NCBI RefSeq assembly: GCF_000373565.1
Contig: NZ_KB891798.1
Span: 372,206-436,205 of the forward strand
DNA: 64,000 bases
Reading direction: 5' to 3'
Source of the DNA: Streptomyces sp. HmicA12
GTDB taxonomy: Bacteria; Actinomycetota; Actinomycetes; Streptomycetales; Streptomycetaceae
This document shows positions 58,449 through 64,000 of this stretch, one piece after another. Numbering within the stretch: the stretch's first letter is position 1; each line of letters begins with the position of its first letter. A model generated the notes under the pieces. It was given only the letters and a program-made list of their open reading frames with translations, was not told the DNA's origin and made no database searches. Position numbers and translations under genes: made by a program.

Positions 58449-60182
58449 TCAGTCCGTGGGGGCGGACTGGTCGGGTCGCGCGGTGTCCTTGGCGTCTTCG
58501 GCGTTCTGCGCCCTGCGTGCGCGGTGGAAGGCTCCGAAACGGGCGCCCGCGTCCCGGGACGGTGTGCGGTCGGCGGCCGGCGCGGGGCGCGAGCGCTGCT
58601 GCTCGGCGGCGGCCATGGTGCGGCCCGGCGGACGCACCGGCAGGCCGTTGGGCGTGGCGGCGGCGGGCCGCACCGGGCTCGGCACGGCGTCGTCGTCGGT
58701 GTCCGTGCCGGTAGCGGTGTCGGGGACCGAGCGCGCGGGCGGCAAAGGGGCCGCCGTCAGCGGGGCGGGAGCGGCGTCCGCACGCTCATGGCTCTCGGCG
58801 GGCACCGCGGGGTGCGGCACGTGCACGGGCTGCGCGACGTCCCGTTCCTGGGCGAGCAGTTGGGGCGGCAACAGGACGACCACCCCGGTGCCGCCGCGCG
58901 AGGACGGCCGGAAGTTCACCGTGATGCGGTACTTGTCGGCGAGCCGGCCCACCACGGCGAGCCCCAGTCGGGTGCCCTGCAGCGAGGCGAGGTCCGTGAC
59001 CTGACCGGAGACCGCGGCCTCGGCCCGCCGCATCGCCGCGTCGGCCATCTTCAGGCCGCTGTCCTCGATGGTCACGACGAGACCCGCGGAGCGCTCCTCC
59101 ACGTAGACGTGCACCTCGTCTATCGGCGGGGAGAAGTTCGCCGCGTTGTCCATCAGCTCGGCGAGCAGGTGCATCACACCCTCCGCCGCGAATCCGGCGA
59201 TCGCCGCGTCCGTGGCGCAGTGCAGCCGCACCCGCTGGTAGGCGGCGATCCGGCCGACGGCGCCGCGCAGCACGCTCTCCATCACGATGGGGCGGTTCCA
59301 GGCGCGGCTGGAGCGGCCGCCCATCAGCAGGGCGAGACGGTCCGTCATCAGCCCGAGCTGGGACGTCGAGTGGTCCAGGCGCAGCAGGTCGCCGAAGACC
59401 TCCTCGCCGTGCCGCTCCTGCATGCCGCGAAGGTCGGCGAGCATGCTCACGGCCTTCGCCTGGACCCGGCTGAGCGCCTTCGCCGAAGCGGCCTGCGCGG
59501 CGGCTCCCCGTCGCTCGCTCAGGGCCAGTTCCCGAAGGAAGGTCTCGGCCGGAACCCTCAACAGGGGGTTCTCGGGCCACACCGGTTCGGCGAGCACCGC
59601 GTCGGCCGAGGCGCCCTCGCGCAGCCGGGCCACGGCCGCCGGGAACGTCTCGGAGGTCAGCCGCTCCAACTGGGCTGCCGCGCGCTCCAGTTCGGCCCGG
59701 GCCGCGTCACGCTCGGCCGCGGTCAGCGATGCCTGGCGCACGGACTCGTCGACGGCGGTCGTGAAGTCCTGGAGGATCCGGGCCAGTTGAGGGTCGGAGG
59801 GCGCGTTCGCCACGGGCGTCGCGCCGTCCCGCAGCCGCCGCACCACGCTGGGCAGGGTCACGTTCACCAACTGCGCCGACTCGGCCGCCAGTTGCGTGGA
59901 TCGGCCCGCGGCCAGCGCCAGTTCCGCGCGGGCGCTCTGTGTGTCCCGCCGGGCGCGGCCGAGCGCCACGGTGTAAGCCGTCACGGCCAGCGCCAGACAC
60001 CCCCAGGCGGCCAGGGACGTCCACACCGCCCAGGTGCGCGCCGAGGCCGGAGCGAGCGCCGCCGCGCCACCGGCCGCGGCGGCCGCCACCACCAGCACGG
60101 CGAGCGCCGCGATCGGCTTGGCGCGGCGTGCTCTCGGGTTCGGCTGCGGGCGGGCAGAGGCGGGTGGGGCAGGCACTGGCAT
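58449..60182 (-). CDS. cvnA: conservon sensor histidine-kinase-like protein (CvnA)
   Basis: 577 residues. Two membrane helices near residues 24-45 and 50-72 leave a very short outside loop. A cytoplasmic helical region (LAAGRSTQLAAESAQLVNVTLPSVVRRLRDG) resembles a NIT-like linker, followed by coiled-coil and dimerisation helices. The HATPase domain has N-box HLLAELMDNAANFSPP and a G box around TRLGLAVVGRLADKYRITVNFRPSSRGGTGVVVLLP. The C-terminus is Pro/Ala-rich and disordered. No clear phospho-acceptor H box is seen, as in other CvnA proteins. It heads the conservon operon. Confidence 0.93.
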   Translation of the reverse strand: MPVPAPPASARPQPNPRARRAKPIAALAVLVVAAAAAGGAAALAPASARTWAVWTSLAAWGCLALAVTAYTVALGRARRDTQSARAELALAAGRSTQLAAESAQLVNVTLPSVVRRLRDGATPVANAPSDPQLARILQDFTTAVDESVRQASLTAAERDAARAELERAAAQLERLTSETFPAAVARLREGASADAVLAEPVWPENPLLRVPAETFLRELALSERRGAAAQAASAKALSRVQAKAVSMLADLRGMQERHGEEVFGDLLRLDHSTSQLGLMTDRLALLMGGRSSRAWNRPIVMESVLRGAVGRIAAYQRVRLHCATDAAIAGFAAEGVMHLLAELMDNAANFSPPIDEVHVYVEERSAGLVVTIEDSGLKMADAAMRRAEAAVSGQVTDLASLQGTRLGLAVVGRLADKYRITVNFRPSSRGGTGVVVLLPPQLLAQERDVAQPVHVPHPAVPAESHERADAAPAPLTAAPLPPARSVPDTATGTDTDDDAVPSPVRPAAATPNGLPVRPPGRTMAAAEQQRSRPAPAADRTPSRDAGARFGAFHRARRAQNAEDAKDTARPDQSAPTD

Positions 60183-60530
60183 TCCGCGGTCCCTCGGTCG
60201 TTGCGTGCGGGAAGCGGCCGCCCGACCGGTCGCGTCGGCGGCGGATCCGGTTGGCGGGCGCCCAAGGGGACGCCGATCTTCCGGACCGTACGGACGCTCA
60301 TGCTAGTCACGCCGTGCGACGAGCAGACCGGACAAGCCGGGCAGTTTTCCCTACCGGTAACTTCGTCGTGAACTCGCCCCCATCCCGTCCGGCCGTGCTA
60401 GCGGCCGGACGGGGCGTACGACACCACGGGAGACGGAGGTCGGGCAGGCAGGACGCCCCTTCGCCGACCGCCGACATGTCCCGTCCCTTCCGGTCTCACC
60501 TTCCGGTCGAAGGGATGGTTTCAGCCAACA
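60183..60530. other. intergenic region upstream of cvnA
   Basis: 348 bases without a supported gene. It must hold the cvnA promoter, and contains the hairpin at 60384-60413. Reading frames running through here from the cvnA antisense strand have no family resemblance. Confidence 0.5.
60384..60413. terminator. GC-rich hairpin, likely terminator of the small upstream gene
   Basis: CCCGTCCGGCCG and its exact complement form a 12-bp stem around the loop TGCTAG. It lies 118 bases downstream of the stop of the 63-codon gene and upstream of cvnA. No U-tract follows. Confidence 0.6.
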
Positions 60531-60722
60531 TCACTCGTCTTCCACGACCTGCCAGCACCCCACTTCCCTGTACTGGGAGTCGTGGATCGCCGCTTCGTCG
60601 CCCGGCGTCAGGGCGAAGTGATGGAGATTGCCGCCCCAGTAGCGCAGCACGCGCCCCAACTCGCGCGCCGCGTCGCCGTCGAACGCCGTGTCACCCATGT
60701 CGACCTCAAGAAGAAACTTCAT
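60531..60722 (-). CDS. small hypothetical protein
   Basis: 63 residues, MKFLLEVDMGDTAFDGDAARELGRVLRYWGGNLHHFAL...EVGCWQVVEDE. Acidic, with aromatic residues, no signal or membrane segment. It has the look of short conserved Streptomyces proteins found singly or near mobile genes, but I cannot name a family. The upstream bases are lower in GC than the rest of the window. It follows the NACHT-like gene on the same strand, separated by 285 bases. Confidence 0.55.
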   Translation of the reverse strand: MKFLLEVDMGDTAFDGDAARELGRVLRYWGGNLHHFALTPGDEAAIHDSQYREVGCWQVVEDE

Positions 60723-60865
60723 GGCTTCTACGGTGTCATTGAACTGCCCATTGAGACTTTTGCGCCGCCTCGGCCAGGCAGGAGCGCGCGCCCGCAGGAG
60801 CCCGCAAAAAAGGCGTGCATGCTCCGGCCGATCGCGGGCACCAGCGATATAGACAGGCTCTGGCA

Positions 60866-60937
60866 GCCCACCCCCCCCGGGCGCTCGAGCTGTGGCCCCG
60901 CCACCTCCTCTCCCCCCCCCTGTGAGGTGGCGGGGCC
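60866..60937 (+). ncRNA. candidate structured RNA with two C-loop hairpins (weak)
   Basis: A short stem GCCC/GGGC (60866-60882) closes a loop with eight C's, and a strong 14-bp stem (GGCCCCGCCACCTC at 60894-60907 with its complement at 60924-60937) closes a loop with nine C's. Paired hairpins with at least six C's in each loop define the actinobacterial 6C RNA. The first stem is only 4 bp and no U-tract follows, so this may just be a terminator between the NACHT-like and small genes. Confidence 0.25.
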
Positions 60938-61007
60938 TTCGTCTGCCCACGCGCTCGCCTCGGGCCGCCCGGGCAGTCTTCTCTGGACCAGCAGCGACAC
61001 CGAAGAC

Positions 61008-64000
61008 CTACGACACCGACGTCGTCGGCTGCTGTTCCAGCAGTTCGGGCCAGGGACCTCCGCAGCGGGTCCGCGCATGCATGCGCAGCCTGTTGCCCAC
61101 CGACTGTTGCAACGTCGGGGAAAGTCCGGGCCGATGGGCCAGTTCACGGAACCAGGCGGGCGGATCCGCGACGGAGGATTCCTGAAGCTGGGCGAACACC
61201 TCGACCGTTCGGCGGGCGAGGGCCACGTCCTCGGTGACCAGGTCCAGGATGAGGTTCTTGCGGCCCGTGCTGCCCAGATGCGCCAGCAGGACGCGCAGCG
61301 GCACGCTCCAGCGATTGGCGATCTCGCGCTTGGGTTTGAGGACGCGTGGGTCATAGGCGTGCAGAGCCCTGGAGACCGTCAGCAGCAGTCGGGCGGCCGC
61401 GCCGGGGTCGTGGGGAGCCATGCGCTCGATCAGCCGTCCCAGTTCGCGGATGTCCTCGGTCACCAGGGGCCCGTGAGCCGGAGTCGTCGGAAGGATCGAG
61501 GGCAGCAGCGCGGCGTACGCCGCCTCGGCAGCGTCGCTGTCCTCGACCGGGGTGAGGCGGCACACGGCGGTGGTCAGAACGTGGCGCGCCATCGCGGTGA
61601 CATTCTTCTCCGCTGTGCCGGATGCGGCGCGGCCGTCGGCCGGCGGGGCCGCCAGGTCGTTCAGCACGGGCAGCAGTGACCGCAGATCCGCGTGACCCCA
61701 GCCGCCGGAAAGCACGGCCGCGCGGATGAGCTCCAGGACCGTGATGCGTAGGGGAGCGGCTCCGGAGCGCAGTTCTTCGGCCAGGTCCTTGCTGAGCGGC
61801 GGGCTCCAGCCTGCGCTCTCCAGCAGAACCCTGAGGAGCCGGTATCCCTGCCGACGGCGGTTGGCGTGGCTCGTGGTCAACGTGTGGGCCAGCGTGCGCA
61901 GCCGCTCCGCGTGGCGCGACAGCACATCAGCGGCTTGTTGCGTGCGGACGGCGTCCAGCACGGTGACGAGCAAGCCGGTGTTCTCGGTGAGGAGCGCCTC
62001 CTCCACCGGGTGGTTCAGCAGCCGGGGATTCGTGTCGACGTATTCGACGAAGTCGGTGGCGAAGGCTGCCGGGGCCTGTCGATCGCTGACGCTGGTGGCG
62101 TGGACCACGGGATCGGTGGCCCACGCGTGCAGTGCGCTGTCAGCCTGTGTTTCCCCGGCCGCCGCGGCGGCTACCGCCAGTTTTGCGAGTCCGTCGGCGT
62201 TCAGCCACACGTCCCGCGGCGCCACGGGCAAGATCCGCAGCAGGGTGTCGGGGGCTGGGCGCGCACGCCACACCCCTTCCAGGAACAGCCGGGGGAGGGT
62301 TCTCCGGCGGTCCTGGTAGGGCGGAGCCGGCAGCTGCCGCAGGGCCTCACGGCACCTGGTCTCGATGAGCCGAACAAACGCGGAATCCCGGTGGCGGTCA
62401 CCGTCCGGCCGCCCGACGCCGCCGTCGGACAGCGTGGGGACCACCACCATGTCCAGGACCGCCGACTGCGCACCGGGGTCGTCCAGGTCGAACAGTGCCT
62501 GCACGATCTTGGCGGCTCCGTGCTCGTCGAGGTTCGTGGCCAGAAGGCCCGCTCCGAACAGTTTCGCGCGGTGCGTGGGCTCGCTGAGTCTGCCGGCCAC
62601 CGCGTCCAGCGCCAGCTTCAGCTGCTCCGCCGCCTGCGCGGTGGCATTCGAGGCGGCCCACAGGGTGCCCAACGCCGAGACGACCGCGTCGAGTTCCATA
62701 CCGAGCAAGGCCGGAGCACTGCCATCGAGGAGGCCCTCGAAATGCGCGGCCGACCGGCGTCGGGCCCGCGCGGCCGAGGCGGGTTCCTCGATGAGTTCCC
62801 CTTCCTCCGCCGCGGCCCGCATGAGGTCAGCGAGGCCTGCGGTGGCTCTGTCGTCGCTGAAGTGCAGCCAGAAGCTGGTCATCTGGCCGAGTGTCCAGTC
62901 GAGGTCGTACCGGAAGGCCGCGCGGAGAAGCCTCAGGTACAGGTGGTCGTGCGAGCGCAGAGCGGGTGAGCTCCATGTCAGCAGCCACGCGACACACTCC
63001 AGGTCGTCCAGCAGTTCCAGCGCGGTGACTGGATGCTGCCGCAGCAGACGGCACAGAGACTCCAGCAGCTGGATCCGGACGGCACGGCCGTCGGAGGCCG
63101 CCTGCTCACCGCGCTCCCACACCGCGGTGAGGTCGGCCATCCAGCGGTCGGGGCGTGGGTGACGGATACCGGGGAGAACGGTGAGGAACCTCTTCACCGG
63201 GTCGGCAGGCATGCTGCGCAGCCGTTCCTGGGCGGTGACCGCCGCGATTCCGAGGGTGCGGAGCCGGGCGTACAGCTCCAGCCCCAACGGGGCGGTCCGG
63301 TCGTCGTTCAGCAACGGGAGCAGCAGGCGGTCCGCCCGGCCCGGTGCCTCCCGGGGTACGAGCTGACCGGCGACGGCGGCCAGAACCAGGTCCGTGGGAT
63401 TGTCCAGCAGGCGGTCGACGAGTTCCTGCGCCCGTCCGGCCGTGCGCAGCCAGTCGGCGGCCATGTACTCGAAGAAGGTCTGGTGGAAGAACCGGACGCG
63501 GGTGGTGCCGGCGATGGTCGAGATGACTCCACGGCGTTCCAGCTCATCGAGTTCGTCCGCGATGGTGTCCCACGGCTTGCCGGGGAGCAGTTCCTCCAGA
63601 TGGTGTCCCGCCATGGGCAGGTCGACCTCCAACTCGTTGGCGGCGAGCATGAAGCGGGCCAGCGCCTGGGCAGTGCTCCGCAGGTTGCGCGTGGCTCGTT
63701 CCGATCGCGACGAGTCGCCGTACCCGGCTCTGCTGTCCTGCTCGACGCGCTGCCGGCGAACCTGGTCGTAGAGCGAGGCGACGTCGATGTCCTGGACCGG
63801 CGGATCCGGCGCGTAGACGTCGAACAGCATGCGCAGGGTCAGCGGGTTGTCACACACCTCGCGCAGGGGGAGGTCCTGATAGACGGCTCCCATGATGCGC
63901 TGTTCCAGCTGCTGCGCTGCGAGTGGGCCGTGTACGGCTTGAGGGCAGTAGATCCGGCTGTGCCTGTGCACTGCCATGGCTCGTTCGTCGGAGCTGTAGG
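61008..64000 (-). CDS. C-terminal part of a large NACHT/STAND-like protein, 5' end outside window
   Basis: About 997 codons are in the window, and the frame stays open to the right edge, so the true start lies beyond. The N-terminal 100 visible residues resemble the end of a NACHT/STAND NTPase module (LPLREVCDNPLTLRMLFDVYAP, DVASLYDQVRRQRVEQD). A winged-helix-like region follows (DELDELERRGVISTIAGTTRVRFFHQTFFEYMAADWL), the HQTFxEYxAA signature of NLR-like proteins. The remaining 750 residues are leucine-rich alpha-helical, HEAT-like repeats, probably the sensor. Bacterial NLR-like proteins often act in phage defence by sensing phage proteins. The effector domain and Walker motifs are not visible. 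Confidence 0.7.
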   Translation of the reverse strand, partial: YSSDERAMAVHRHSRIYCPQAVHGPLAAQQLEQRIMGAVYQDLPLREVCDNPLTLRMLFDVYAPDPPVQDIDVASLYDQVRRQRVEQDSRAGYGDSSRSERATRNLRSTAQALARFMLAANELEVDLPMAGHHLEELLPGKPWDTIADELDELERRGVISTIAGTTRVRFFHQTFFEYMAADWLRTAGRAQELVDRLLDNPTDLVLAAVAGQLVPREAPGRADRLLLPLLNDDRTAPLGLELYARLRTLGIAAVTAQERLRSMPADPVKRFLTVLPGIRHPRPDRWMADLTAVWERGEQAASDGRAVRIQLLESLCRLLRQHPVTALELLDDLECVAWLLTWSSPALRSHDHLYLRLLRAAFRYDLDWTLGQMTSFWLHFSDDRATAGLADLMRAAAEEGELIEEPASAARARRRSAAHFEGLLDGSAPALLGMELDAVVSALGTLWAASNATAQAAEQLKLALDAVAGRLSEPTHRAKLFGAGLLATNLDEHGAAKIVQALFDLDDPGAQSAVLDMVVVPTLSDGGVGRPDGDRHRDSAFVRLIETRCREALRQLPAPPYQDRRRTLPRLFLEGVWRARPAPDTLLRILPVAPRDVWLNADGLAKLAVAAAAAGETQADSALHAWATDPVVHATSVSDRQAPAAFATDFVEYVDTNPRLLNHPVEEALLTENTGLLVTVLDAVRTQQAADVLSRHAERLRTLAHTLTTSHANRRRQGYRLLRVLLESAGWSPPLSKDLAEELRSGAAPLRITVLELIRAAVLSGGWGHADLRSLLPVLNDLAAPPADGRAASGTAEKNVTAMARHVLTTAVCRLTPVEDSDAAEAAYAALLPSILPTTPAHGPLVTEDIRELGRLIERMAPHDPGAAARLLLTVSRALHAYDPRVLKPKREIANRWSVPLRVLLAHLGSTGRKNLILDLVTEDVALARRTVEVFAQLQESSVADPPAWFRELAHRPGLSPTLQQSVGNRLRMHARTRCGGPWPELLEQQPTTSVS

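Noticed and set aside
1..64000. tRNA, rRNA or CRISPR array
   Set aside because: No cloverleaf, CCA-flanked tRNA, rRNA-like or regularly spaced repeat sequence was recognised by eye on either strand. A tRNAscan-SE run would settle the tRNA question.

Overview
The window is a stretch of very GC-rich chromosome with strong third-position G/C bias, many GTG and TTG starts, GGAGG-type ribosome binding sites and 4-base stop/start overlaps. The gene families (conservon, DasR-type sugar regulation, MsiK-dependent ABC importers without their own ATPase, I36-type inhibitors, many P450s and modular secreted glycosidases) point to Streptomyces or a very close relative. I saw no rRNA, tRNA or CRISPR array.

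Layout. Positions 1-5065: the 3' end of a CYP102-type P450-reductase fusion, an M23/LysM protein, a small membrane protein, a VOC protein, asparagine synthetase and an HTH regulator. 5157-12261: a 1414-residue secreted subtilase fused to an Asp-box propeller, then a three-gene phosphonate-type cassette (FAD oxidoreductase, GntR regulator, phosphonatase-like HAD). 12254-16906: phosphoglucomutase, an HTH-Clp_N protein with an apparently leaderless, operator-covered promoter, an aldo/keto reductase and a kinase-fold protein. 16984-34149 is rich in polysaccharide use: a multimodular GH87 alpha-1,3-glucanase; an alpha/beta hydrolase, MurJ paralogue and cupin operon; then a binding protein-permease-permease-GH20-GH16(CBM3) operon divergent from a DasR-like GntR regulator, followed by an OsmC protein and a GH18 chitinase. 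Palindromes of the DasR (dre) type lie in front of both the importer operon and the chitinase.

34292-49061: DinB, small secreted I36-like proteins around a lipoprotein, an Eis-like acetyltransferase, a MerR/B12-domain-like regulator tail to tail with a photolyase, a sigma-like/transmembrane fusion, an RsbW-like kinase and a SigB/F/G-family sigma factor separated by an IS5-type MITE, a GlcD-like oxidase and a GH92 alpha-mannosidase. 49299-55707: a tandem universal stress protein, a P450-ferredoxin pair, a zinc alcohol dehydrogenase, another P450, and a tryptophanyl-tRNA synthetase preceded by a textbook trp attenuator (13-codon leader with tandem Trp codons). 55730-60182 is a complete conservon (cvnA-B-C-D-E). 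60531-64000 looks like accessory DNA, with a 63-codon gene and the C-terminal 990 or so residues of a large NACHT/STAND-like protein whose NTPase part lies beyond the window.

Functional picture: GH87, GH16, GH18, GH20 and GH92 together target alpha-1,3-glucan, beta-glucan, chitin and mannan, the main polymers of a fungal wall, and part of this set appears wired to amino-sugar sensing. The most checkable regulatory finds are the trpS attenuator, the dre-like operators and the MITE between the anti-sigma-type and sigma genes. The most likely source of a new system is the truncated NACHT-like protein at the right edge.
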